Below the pieces are notes generated by a model that was not told the origin of the DNA, searched no databases, and saw nothing but the letters and a program-made list of their open reading frames with translations. DNA of 64,000 nt from 39-52-133 sp036523795 (GTDB taxonomy: Bacteria > Pseudomonadota > Gammaproteobacteria > Burkholderiales > Gallionellaceae). Below are positions 45,247 through 52,978 of this stretch, piece by piece. The stretch is taken from the NCBI GenBank assembly GCA_036523795.1, contig DATDDN010000055.1, positions 1 through 64,000 of the forward strand. The letters run 5' to 3'. Position numbers and translations under genes: made by a program. How positions within the stretch are numbered: the first letter of the stretch is position 1; every line of letters starts with the position of its first letter.

Positions 45247-46196
45247 CACTGCAAAGATCGACGCGTACCTGGTTATGGGTGACCGCTGCAATGGCGCTGT
45301 TGGCCGGCTGCAAGGCCAGTGGTAATCATCGTGCGCCGGTGGAAGATCGATATGGTTCTGGCTATCGTGCGCCAGTAGAAGATCGCGGAGATTCCTCGGT
45401 CAGAAAGCCGCAGGCAAGTACCGTGGCCGGCAAACCCGTGGTGTCTGGCGAAGCTGAGAAGCGCACGAGGGTGTATGTGGTCAAGAAGGGCGACACGCTG
45501 TACAGCATAGCCTTCGAGAACGGGCTGGATTACCGTGAGGTGGCTGAGCAGAACAATATCAGCAATCCTGGCGCGATTCAGATCGGCCAGCAGATCAAGC
45601 TGCAGGATGCCGAAAGTGCTGCTGTGGAAACAGCCAGCGCGGTGACGACTCCATCCGTGAAAAGTGGACCCAAGGTTGTCAGGCTGCCTTATTCAGAGCA
45701 GGCCGTTGCGCAGATTGACGGCGGGCAGGCAGAGGTAGCGCCGGTTTCACCGGTCATTGCGAGCAGTGCGGTGAGCAAGCCCCCTGTGGAGGCAACGGAC
45801 AAGGAAGTGGGTGGTGAAGATGCGGTGCAATGGAGCATGCCGACCAAGGGCAAGCTGATTGCAGGCTTTTCGGAAAGCGCCAATCGCAAGGGGGTGGACA
45901 TCTCAGGCAACAAGGGGCAGGCCGTACAGGCCAGCGCCGCCGGCAAGGTAGTGTACAGCGGAAGCGGCTTGCGCGGTTACGGCAAGCTGGTAATCATCAA
46001 GCACAACAAGACCTATCTCAGCGCCTACGCACATAACGACAAGATCCTGGTCAAGGAGGGTCAGAATGTGAACAAGGGGCAGAAGATTGCCGAGATGGGC
46101 AACTCGGATGCGGATCAGGTCAAGCTGCATTTCGAAATCCGCAAGTTCGGCAAGCCGGTCGATCCGGCCAAGTACCTGAATCTGCCCAAACCTTGA
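45243..46196 (+). CDS. nlpD: NlpD-type LysM/M23 lipoprotein (amidase activator)
   Basis: 317-residue outer-membrane lipoprotein. Lipobox LAGC (Cys about 23), a direct repeat RAPVEDR (twice within about 31-48), a LysM domain (about 75-120: YVVKKGDTLYSIAFENGLDYREVAEQN) and a C-terminal LytM/M23 domain (about 200-315). The M23 metal ligands are lost: the first HxxxD reads RKGVD and the final HxH reads LHF, so it should not cut peptidoglycan itself. This matches NlpD, which activates the amidase AmiC during division. It overlaps pcm by 4 nt. The downstream gene is not rpoS. Confidence 0.92.
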   Translation: MTLQRSTRTWLWVTAAMALLAGCKASGNHRAPVEDRYGSGYRAPVEDRGDSSVRKPQASTVAGKPVVSGEAEKRTRVYVVKKGDTLYSIAFENGLDYREVAEQNNISNPGAIQIGQQIKLQDAESAAVETASAVTTPSVKSGPKVVRLPYSEQAVAQIDGGQAEVAPVSPVIASSAVSKPPVEATDKEVGGEDAVQWSMPTKGKLIAGFSESANRKGVDISGNKGQAVQASAAGKVVYSGSGLRGYGKLVIIKHNKTYLSAYAHNDKILVKEGQNVNKGQKIAEMGNSDADQVKLHFEIRKFGKPVDPAKYLNLPKP

Positions 46197-47050
46197 CCCA
46201 GCCACCCAGTCTCAATGTAGCCGATCATAGCCGCGACAGCGCCGGGTTGCGCTACGTCTATCCGGTCATATCGCGCCGCGCTGGCGGCGTTTCGGTCGGC
46301 ATCAATCTCAATACCAACAATGCCTGCAACTGGCGCTGCATATATTGCCAAGTGCCCGATTTGCACGCCGGTTCCGCGCCGCCAGTCGATGTGGCCCTGC
46401 TCGAAGCCGAGCTGCGCAACTTTCTGCAAGAACTGCTGCACGGCGACTTCATGCTGCAGCGCGTGCCGGAAGGGATGCGGCGCATCAACGACATCGCACT
46501 GTCGGGCAATGGCGAGCCGACCAGCGCGGCAGAGTTTGCGCAGGTGATAGCGCTGCTGGGCAGATTGAGGCAGGAACTGGGCCTGCCCGCCGAGATAAAA
46601 CTGGTGCTCATTACCAATGGCAGCCTGATGCATCGCGACACGGTGCAACAGGGGGTGCATCAGATGGCAGCGCTGAACGGCGAGGTGTGGTTCAAACTGG
46701 ACCGCGCCAGCCAGGCGGGCATGTTGCGTGTCAACGACACGCGCAGCAGCATGGCCAAGGTGCGCGAAAATCTGGCTACGGCCATTTCCCTGTGCCCCAC
46801 CTGGTTGCAGACATGCTGGTTTGCGCTGGACGGCAAGCCGCCAGCGAAGGCAGAAGAGGATGAATATCTGGCATTCCTGTCGGACTTGCTGAATGGCGGC
46901 ATTCGGCCGCAAGGAGTGCTGCTGTATGGTCTGGCGCGTCCTTCACTGCAACCGGAGGCGGTACGGCTGAGTGCGCTGAGTCAGGAGCAGATGGAGGCCT
47001 TTGCCGAACGCATCAGGACGCTCGGCCTTCCGGTCAAGGTCAGCTGCTAG
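46193..47050 (+). CDS. Radical SAM protein of unknown substrate
   Basis: 285-residue radical SAM enzyme. The 4Fe-4S/SAM motif is Cys45-x3-Cys49-x2-Cys52 (CNWRCIYC); LSGNGEPT is the SAM-binding GGE-like motif; LVLITNGSLMHR follows. No second iron-sulfur cluster motif is apparent. It resembles the TYW1/YfkA-like group in layout but is not assignable to a reaction. It starts with TTG at 46193, overlapping the nlpD stop codon by 4 nt (TTGA), so it belongs to the same transcript. It occupies the place where rpoS follows nlpD in many proteobacteria. Confidence 0.85.
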   Translation: MTQPPSLNVADHSRDSAGLRYVYPVISRRAGGVSVGINLNTNNACNWRCIYCQVPDLHAGSAPPVDVALLEAELRNFLQELLHGDFMLQRVPEGMRRINDIALSGNGEPTSAAEFAQVIALLGRLRQELGLPAEIKLVLITNGSLMHRDTVQQGVHQMAALNGEVWFKLDRASQAGMLRVNDTRSSMAKVRENLATAISLCPTWLQTCWFALDGKPPAKAEEDEYLAFLSDLLNGGIRPQGVLLYGLARPSLQPEAVRLSALSQEQMEAFAERIRTLGLPVKVSC

Positions 47051-47060
47051 CCTGCAGCAG

Positions 47061-47627
47061 TTATTTCCAGCGATAACCTATGTGCAGACGCGCACCGGAC
47101 AGCTCGGTGTCGGCGTTATCGTAATGGATCTTTGCTCTGTCCAACTGCAGGGCAACAAAAACACCGCCAAAGCTGCTGCCTTTTGCACTATTTTCCCAGC
47201 CCAACGTCAACCCAGCTCCGCCGCCCGAGGCGCTGGTGCTGACATTGCTGGAATTGGCTTGGAGCACTTCCGTATATGAACCGATGTGTGCGCCGAGGAA
47301 GAATTCCGGACTGAACCAGAAGCGGCCTTCCACGCCCAGAATGCCGTGACCGGCTGTCGCATCACTGACGCCGCCAGAAACGCGTTCGCCAGCGCTCATC
47401 AAGAACGGGTTGATCGAGAATGAGTCGGCAACGCCAAACTGGTAGTCGATACCGAGACTCAGGCCCGAGCTGGAATAATCCGGGACCAATGCGGGTTCCA
47501 TTTTCATCTTGTGGCTGGACACACCGGCAAACAGGCCAAAACCATTGGCGGGCTGCTCGGCCAGTGCTGTGCCGGAGGCGCCCAGGATGGCGAAGAGGGC
47601 GGTGTACAGGGCGGCTTGCTTGAACAT
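47061..47627 (-). CDS. Outer-membrane beta-barrel protein
   Basis: 188-residue exported protein. ATG at 47627 follows GGAG; signal peptide about 1-23 (ending GTALAEQ). The rest is Gly-rich alternating strands (GLSLGIDYQFGV, GVEGRFWFSPEFFLGAHIG, ARLHIGYRWK) typical of small outer-membrane barrels. Convergent with the radical SAM gene, only 10 bp between the stops. Unlike the tandem barrels at 30.5-31.8 kb it lacks the YYFMD motif. Function unknown. Confidence 0.75.
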   Translation of the reverse strand: MFKQAALYTALFAILGASGTALAEQPANGFGLFAGVSSHKMKMEPALVPDYSSSGLSLGIDYQFGVADSFSINPFLMSAGERVSGGVSDATAGHGILGVEGRFWFSPEFFLGAHIGSYTEVLQANSSNVSTSASGGGAGLTLGWENSAKGSSFGGVFVALQLDRAKIHYDNADTELSGARLHIGYRWK

Positions 47628-47652
47628 AATCGAGGTCTCCGTCAAATTTCGT

Positions 47653-47934
47653 TTATTCCTGCTCGGCCTTTTTGGGCTTGTGCAGCTTTACCACATTGGC
47701 TTTTCTGGGTTGGTCCGCATACACCGGCTTTTCCTGGTTCACGCCTGCCTCCGCGGCCAATTCGGCTTCACGTTCGGAGATCAGTGCAAACAGGTCACGA
47801 ATGTCATGCACGGTGGCTTCTGTGAGGGGGTGGGGTTGGCCGGGCGCCGGGGTGGCGTCCTTGACGATATTCGCCAGCACCTTGCGCAATACGCGCAAAA
47901 TGCGTTGTTCTTTGCTCAGATTTTCTACGTTCAC
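47653..47934 (-). CDS. Small conserved-looking hypothetical protein
   Basis: 93-residue soluble protein starting at GTG (47934) with GGAG 8 nt upstream. It has a helical N-terminus (SKEQRILRVLRKVLANIVKDATP), a second helix (TVHDIRDLFALISEREAELAAEAG) and a basic tail. No known domain recognised. An in-frame extension to 48120 would add 62 residues with no ribosome site and would run into the rpsB upstream region; rejected. It ends 25 bp before the barrel gene start on the same strand, so the two may share a transcript. Confidence 0.65.
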   Translation of the reverse strand: MNVENLSKEQRILRVLRKVLANIVKDATPAPGQPHPLTEATVHDIRDLFALISEREAELAAEAGVNQEKPVYADQPRKANVVKLHKPKKAEQE

Positions 47935-48177
47935 GACTTGTGCTCCGGTTGTAATGGGTGGCCTGGAAAATTGCGGGCGCTGCTGATCCAGAAGGGCGAC
48001 TTCTTTGCGGGCTGGCAGCCCATGGGGGAGTTGATTCGCGCCGATGCAAAAGGGTCGAAGCCATTGTCCGTGCAGGCAGTTTGCTCTGTCAAGCGGACAG
48101 ATCAGAGTAAACGGATGCAAGGCAAGGTTTTAGCCTTGGCATCCTGCCGAAAAGCTCATGAATCCGGTGATTTAGGG

Positions 48178-48206
48178 TTGAGTAAAGACGTCGTCTGGGG
48201 TACAAT
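48178..48206 (+). promoter_or_regulatory. Strong promoter of rpsB
   Basis: TTGAGT (48178-48183), exactly 17 nt, TACAAT (48201-48206), then a GC-rich discriminator. Start expected near 48213, giving a leader of about 115 nt. Confidence 0.75.
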
Positions 48207-48253
48207 GCCGGCCCTGTTTGCATGGCGTTGGGCCGTGCGGCAGGAAATTCGCA

Positions 48254-48297
48254 CATCCGTTCATGTTGGGGTGCCCGCAAGGGTCAGCAGACGGATG
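48254..48297 (+). promoter_or_regulatory. rpsB leader stem (probable S2 autoregulatory element)
   Basis: CATCCGT (48254-48260) pairs perfectly with ACGGATG (48291-48297), enclosing an inner CCC-GCAA-GGG hairpin. S2 is known to repress rpsB-tsf through its leader in gammaproteobacteria; the same role here is inferred. Confidence 0.5.
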
Positions 48298-48328
48298 GAG
48301 GAACTTAACCCTTACACTTGGAGTTGCT

Positions 48329-49054
48329 ATGTCTGGTACTACTATGCGTGAAATGTTGGAAGCGGGCGTCCATTTCGGACACCAAACCCGTTACTGGAAT
48401 CCCAAGATGGCTCCGTTCATCTTCGGTCATCGTAACAAGATTCACATCATCAACCTGGAAAAAACTGTTCCCATGTTCAACGATGCGCTGAAGTTCGTGC
48501 GCAAGTTGGCATCCGGCAAGGGCAACATCCTGTTCGTGGCCACCAAGCGTCAGGCTCGCGAAATCATCAAGGAAGAAGCGGTTCGCGCAGGCTGCCCGTA
48601 TGTGGATTACCGTTGGCTGGGCGGCATGCTCACCAACTTCAAGACCGTGCAACTGTCCATCAAGCGTCTGAAAGAGCTGGAAGCCATGATGAATGACGGC
48701 AGCATGGAGAAGTTTTCCAAGAAGGAAGCGCTGATGATGAAGCGCGAGCTGGAAAAACTCGAGCGCAGCCTGGGCGGCATCAAGGACATGGAAGGCCTGC
48801 CTTCTGCCATTTTCGTAATCGATGTGGGCTACCAGAAGGGTACCATCACCGAAGCCCAGAAACTGGGTATCCCGGTGATCGGCATCGTTGATACCAACCA
48901 CTCTCCGCTGGGTGTGGATTACGTCGTTCCTGGCAACGACGACTCCAGTCAGGCTATTCGCCTGTACGCACGCGGTGTGGCTGATGCGGTGTTGGAAGGC
49001 CGCGCCCAGTCTCTCGCTGACGTCGTGGCACACGTCGAAGAGCGAGCAGCGTAA
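48329..49054 (+). CDS. rpsB: 30S ribosomal protein S2
   Basis: Small-subunit protein uS2 (241 residues), last to join the 30S and needed for S1 binding. MREMLEAGVHFGHQTRYWNPKM, GHRNKIHIINLEKT, WLGGMLTNFKTV and the C-terminal VDTNHSPLGVDYVVPGNDD are all family motifs. ATG at 48329 after GGAG. Heads the long rpsB-to-rnhB gene run; a terminator-like hairpin separates it from tsf. Confidence 0.98.
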   Translation: MSGTTMREMLEAGVHFGHQTRYWNPKMAPFIFGHRNKIHIINLEKTVPMFNDALKFVRKLASGKGNILFVATKRQAREIIKEEAVRAGCPYVDYRWLGGMLTNFKTVQLSIKRLKELEAMMNDGSMEKFSKKEALMMKRELEKLERSLGGIKDMEGLPSAIFVIDVGYQKGTITEAQKLGIPVIGIVDTNHSPLGVDYVVPGNDDSSQAIRLYARGVADAVLEGRAQSLADVVAHVEERAA

Positions 49055-49071
49055 GCGCCCTCTCCGACACG

Positions 49072-49095
49072 AAGGGGCGCAAGCCCCTTTTTTTT
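49072..49095 (+). terminator. Terminator-like hairpin between rpsB and tsf
   Basis: Stem AAGGGGC/GCCCCTT, GCAA loop, T8 tract. In other bacteria partial termination here sets the S2:EF-Ts ratio; readthrough is likely because no strong tsf promoter is seen. Confidence 0.85.
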
Positions 49096-49122
49096 AGATC
49101 AAGTTTTGTAAAGGAGTGCAGC

Positions 49123-50016
49123 ATGGCAGAAATTTCGGCATCTATGGTTAAGGAACTGCGCGAGGCAACCGGCCTCGGCATGATGGAATGCAAGAAGGCG
49201 CTGGTGGAAACCAATGGCGACTTCAAGGCGGCAGAAGAGTTGCTGCGTATCAAGAGCGGTGCGAAGGCCAGCAAGGCCTCTTCCCGTATTGCGGCTGAAG
49301 GCGTGATCAGCTCCTTCGTGACACCCGATGGCAAGATCGGTACAGTGGTGGAAGTAAACTGCGAAACCGACTTTGTGGCCAAGAGCGATGACTTCATTGC
49401 CTTCGCCCGGAACGTCGCTGAAACCGTGGCCAAGAATGATCCGGCCGACGTGGCTGCGCTGGCGGACATGGCACTGGTGAATGGCACTGGCACGATCGAA
49501 GAAGCGCGCAAGGCGCTGGTGATGAAGCTGGGTGAGAACGTGGCGATCCGCCGCTTCGTTCGTTATGCCACATCCGGCAAGCTTGCCAGCTACCTGCACG
49601 GCAGCAAGATCGGCGTGCTGATCGATTTCACTGGCGAAGACACCCTGGGCAAGGATATTGCGATGCACATTGCGGCCAGCAAGCCGAAATCCATCGATGC
49701 TTCCGGCGTAAGCCAGGAGGAAATTGCCACCGAGCGCCGCATTGCAACCGAAAAGGCCCGTGAAGCCGGCAAGCCGGAAGCCATGCTGGACAAGATTGCA
49801 GAAGGTTCCGTGCAGAAATTCCTGAAGGAAGTGACTCTGATGGGCCAGGTGTTCGTCAAGGCCGAAGACGGCAAACAGACCATCGAGCAATTGCTGAAGA
49901 GCAAGGGTGCGACTGTGAAGGCCTTCCAGATGTTCATCGTGGGCGAGGGCATTGAGAAGAAGGTTGAAGATTACGCAGCAGAAGTTGCTGCAGCCGCTGC
50001 CGCAATCAAGGGGTAA
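49123..50016 (+). CDS. tsf: Translation elongation factor Ts
   Basis: Nucleotide exchange factor for EF-Tu (297 residues). N-terminal UBA-like domain (VKELREATGLGMMECKKALVE), the core TDFVAKSDDF motif with the Asp-Phe pair that inserts into EF-Tu, and the C-terminal dimer/coiled-coil part. ATG at 49123 after AAGGAG. Followed by pyrH after 3 nt. Confidence 0.97.
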   Translation: MAEISASMVKELREATGLGMMECKKALVETNGDFKAAEELLRIKSGAKASKASSRIAAEGVISSFVTPDGKIGTVVEVNCETDFVAKSDDFIAFARNVAETVAKNDPADVAALADMALVNGTGTIEEARKALVMKLGENVAIRRFVRYATSGKLASYLHGSKIGVLIDFTGEDTLGKDIAMHIAASKPKSIDASGVSQEEIATERRIATEKAREAGKPEAMLDKIAEGSVQKFLKEVTLMGQVFVKAEDGKQTIEQLLKSKGATVKAFQMFIVGEGIEKKVEDYAAEVAAAAAAIKG

Positions 50017-50019
50017 TTC

Positions 50020-50742
50020 ATGACCACAGCCACCGCATACAAACGCATTCTGCTGAAACTCTCCGGTGAAGCCCTGATGGGCGAAGACAGCTACGGCATC
50101 AACCGTGGCGTGATCGAGCGCATCGTGCAGGAGATTGCCGGAGTGACCGCGCTGGGCGTGCAGGTGGCGATTGTGATTGGCGGTGGCAACATTTTCCGCG
50201 GCGTGGCTCCTGCGGCGGCCGGCATGGACAGGGCGACAGCAGACTATATGGGCATGCTGGCGACCGTCATGAATGCCATGGCACTGCAGGATGCCATGAA
50301 GCGGGGCGGGGTGGATTGCCGCGTGCAATCCGCGCTCAATCTGGAGCAGGTGGCCGAGCCGTTCATTCGCGGCAAGGCGCTGCGCTATCTGGAAGAAGGC
50401 AAAGTGGTTATTTTTGGTGCCGGCACCGGCAACCCTTTCTTCACCACCGATACGGCTGCGGCCCTGCGTGGCGTGGAAATGGATGCGCAAGTGGTGATCA
50501 AGGCAACTAAGGTGGATGGCGTATATACGGCCGATCCCAAGAAGGACAAAACCGCAACGCGGTACGATAAATTGAGTTTCAATGAGGCAATTTCCAGGAA
50601 TCTGCAGGTGATGGATGCAACTGCGTTGACGCTGTGCCGCGACCAGAATCTGCCCATCATTGTCTGCAGCATATTCAAGGATGGCGCATTGAAACGTGTA
50701 GTGCTGGGCCAGGAAGAGGGTACCCTGGTCGGCGGAAATTGA
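50020..50742 (+). CDS. pyrH: UMP kinase
   Basis: Hexameric bacterial UMP kinase making UDP for nucleic acid and cell-wall precursors (240 residues). Amino-acid-kinase fold with KRILLKLSGEALMG, VIGGGNIFRG, GTGNPFFTTDTAAALRG and KVDGVYTADPKKD. ATG at 50020. In the conserved order tsf-pyrH-frr. Confidence 0.97.
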   Translation: MTTATAYKRILLKLSGEALMGEDSYGINRGVIERIVQEIAGVTALGVQVAIVIGGGNIFRGVAPAAAGMDRATADYMGMLATVMNAMALQDAMKRGGVDCRVQSALNLEQVAEPFIRGKALRYLEEGKVVIFGAGTGNPFFTTDTAAALRGVEMDAQVVIKATKVDGVYTADPKKDKTATRYDKLSFNEAISRNLQVMDATALTLCRDQNLPIIVCSIFKDGALKRVVLGQEEGTLVGGN

Positions 50743-50756
50743 ATGGAGCCAACGTG

Positions 50757-51314
50757 ATGATTCCCGAGATCAAGAAAAACGTAGAGCAGAAAATGAACAA
50801 GACGCTGGAGACGCTGAAGGCGGATTTCGGCAAGGTTCGGACCGGTCGTGCTCACACCGGCATTCTCGATCACGTCATGGTGGACTACTACGGTAATCCC
50901 ACCCTGGTCAACCAGGTGGCCAACGTGACGCTGATCGACGCGCGCACCATAGGCGTGCAGCCATGGGAAAAGAACATGGTGGCGCCGGTCGAGAAGGCCA
51001 TCCGTGACGCAGATCTGGGCCTGAATCCCTCGACCAACGGCGACGTGATTCGTGTGCCGATGCCAATGCTGACCGAAGAGCGTCGTCGCGACCTGATCAA
51101 GGTGGTACGCGGCGAAGCCGAGAATGCGAAGGTTGCAGTGCGCAACATACGCCGCGAAGCCAACGAGCAATTGAAGAAATCGCTCAAGGAAAAGACGATC
51201 AGCGAGGACGACGAGCGTCGCGCCCAGGACGAGGTGCAGAAATTCACCGACCGCTTCGTGCAGGAAATCGACAAGGCATTGCATGCCAAAGAAGCGGACC
51301 TGATGGCTGTTTAA
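50757..51314 (+). CDS. frr: Ribosome recycling factor
   Basis: 185-residue factor that splits post-termination ribosomes with EF-G. Two-domain L shape: long helix bundle with KVRTGRAHTGILDHVMVDYYG, and NPSTNGDVIRVPMPMLTEERR. ATG at 50757 (a GTG codon just before it is not needed); GGAG upstream. Co-transcribed with pyrH. Confidence 0.97.
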   Translation: MIPEIKKNVEQKMNKTLETLKADFGKVRTGRAHTGILDHVMVDYYGNPTLVNQVANVTLIDARTIGVQPWEKNMVAPVEKAIRDADLGLNPSTNGDVIRVPMPMLTEERRRDLIKVVRGEAENAKVAVRNIRREANEQLKKSLKEKTISEDDERRAQDEVQKFTDRFVQEIDKALHAKEADLMAV

Positions 51315-51380
51315 GCACAGGTTGTCCGGCACAGCGCCATGGATAGTCTCCGATTGATCCTCGTGGGGGTATAGAGTCAA

Positions 51381-52136
51381 GTGGCGTTATTCCAGAGTTC
51401 TACGCGTACCATTCCCGAAGCATCCCAGGTGCCACATCATATCGCCATCATCATGGATGGCAACGGCCGCTGGGCCAAACAGCGCTTCCTGCCACGCGTT
51501 GCAGGACACCAGCGCGGGGTGGAGTCACTGCGCGAGGTGGTCAAGCGCTGTCTTGGTATGGGAGTGGAATACTTGACCGTATTTGCCTTCAGCAGCGAAA
51601 ACTGGCGCCGTCCGGCGGACGAAGTGTCCTTCCTTATGCAGCTGTTCATCAAGATGCTGCAGCGTGAAGTCAGCAGGCTGCATGAGAACAATGTCCGCCT
51701 CAAGATCATCGGCGACCGCAGCCGGTTTGATGCACTGCTCAATGAACATATCCTCGCAGCAGAGCAACTCACAGCCAACAATACGGGCCTCACCCTTACC
51801 ATTGCCGCCAACTACGGTGGACGTTGGGACATCATGCAGGCGGTGCAGGCCATGTGTGCAGAGCATCCTGAGCGCATGGGCCACTTCAGCGAGACAGACC
51901 TGGAACCCTATCTGTCCATGAACTATGCGCCCGAGCCGGACTTGTTCATCCGCACCGGCGGCGAACAGCGCATCAGCAACTTCCTGTTGTGGCAACTGGC
52001 CTATACCGAACTCTACTTCACGGATACGCTGTGGCCCGCTTTCGACAGCGCCGCATTTGACTCCGCAATTCAATCATTTCAAAAGCGCGAGCGCCGCTTT
52101 GGCCGCACCAGCGACCAGCTCGTGGCAGATCAATAA
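51381..52136 (+). CDS. uppS: Undecaprenyl diphosphate synthase
   Basis: Cis-prenyltransferase that makes the C55 lipid carrier for peptidoglycan and O-antigen (251 residues). The catalytic motif HHIAIIMDGNGRWAKQR, AFSSENWRRP, and the substrate-binding RTGGEQRISNFLLWQLAYTELYF are intact. The start is GTG at 51381, after a 66-nt gap from frr. Cytoplasmic face of the membrane. Confidence 0.97.
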   Translation: MALFQSSTRTIPEASQVPHHIAIIMDGNGRWAKQRFLPRVAGHQRGVESLREVVKRCLGMGVEYLTVFAFSSENWRRPADEVSFLMQLFIKMLQREVSRLHENNVRLKIIGDRSRFDALLNEHILAAEQLTANNTGLTLTIAANYGGRWDIMQAVQAMCAEHPERMGHFSETDLEPYLSMNYAPEPDLFIRTGGEQRISNFLLWQLAYTELYFTDTLWPAFDSAAFDSAIQSFQKRERRFGRTSDQLVADQ

Positions 52137-52153
52137 TTCTCAGGACCTTGCCC

Positions 52154-52978
52154 ATGCTTAAAGAACGCGTGATTACTGCCGTCATCCTATTGCTGGTTTT
52201 TCTGGCGGCGCTGTTTTCCTTGCCCAGCCTGGCGTGGGCCGCTCTGGTGGCCTTGATGGTGATGCAGGGAGCGACCGAATGGACTCGTTTGGCGCAATTG
52301 CGCGGGCCGTTTGCCACTGCATACTGGGTGGGCACCTTGCTCGCCTTTATAGTCCTGATCTGGATGTCAACCACACTGTCTCCGCACCAGCAGCTGTTGC
52401 CACAACTGATCATTTACGGTCTGTCTATCGCGTTCTGGGTGTTGCTGGTACCAGCCTGGTTGATGATAGGGTGGCAGCCCCGCAACCCCTTGTTGATGGG
52501 CGCGGTGGGCTGGCTGGTCCTGCTGCCGACGGGGCTGGCGATGCTGGATTTGCGTGCAGAAAATCCCTGGTGGCTGCTGGGAGTGATGGGGCTGGTGTGG
52601 ACGGCCGACATCTCTGCCTATTTTGCCGGTCGCAAATTCGGCAAGAATAAACTCGCGCCCAGCATCAGCCCGGGCAAGACCTGGGAAGGCGTGATCGGTG
52701 CACTGCTTGGAGTGGGAGTGTACGTGGCGCTGGTTGTTTTGCTCGGCGGCATGTCGCGCTTCTACGGCATGCTGCCGCAGGTGATCGTGGCAGCGTGGTG
52801 GTGGGCCGGGTTGGCCATTATTGGCGACCTGTTCGAGTCGGCGGTGAAACGCCAGGCCGGAGTCAAGGACAGCGGCGCCTTGCTGCCCGGTCATGGCGGC
52901 CTGCTGGATCGCATTGATGCGCTGACGCCGACCTTGCCGCTGGCTGCGCTGGCATTGATCCTGCAACGAATGGTATGA
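52154..52978 (+). CDS. cdsA: Phosphatidate cytidylyltransferase
   Basis: Integral membrane enzyme forming CDP-diacylglycerol from phosphatidate and CTP (274 residues). About eight hydrophobic segments and the C-terminal CDS signature (KDSGALLPGHGGLLDRIDALT) are present. ATG at 52154; a TTG two codons earlier is an alternative. Its stop overlaps the dxr start (ATGA). Confidence 0.95.
   Translation: MLKERVITAVILLLVFLAALFSLPSLAWAALVALMVMQGATEWTRLAQLRGPFATAYWVGTLLAFIVLIWMSTTLSPHQQLLPQLIIYGLSIAFWVLLVPAWLMIGWQPRNPLLMGAVGWLVLLPTGLAMLDLRAENPWWLLGVMGLVWTADISAYFAGRKFGKNKLAPSISPGKTWEGVIGALLGVGVYVALVVLLGGMSRFYGMLPQVIVAAWWWAGLAIIGDLFESAVKRQAGVKDSGALLPGHGGLLDRIDALTPTLPLAALALILQRMV

Larger units (their letters stand above)
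47935..48328. other. Region upstream of rpsB
   Basis: From 47935 to about 48177 I see no gene or clear site. From 48178 it holds the rpsB promoter and a structured leader (see separate entries). Confidence 0.5.

Noticed and set aside
47509..48351. 280-codon plus-strand frame running across the barrel gene into rpsB
   Set aside because: It overlaps two minus-strand genes, the rpsB promoter and the rpsB start, and shows no family motif.
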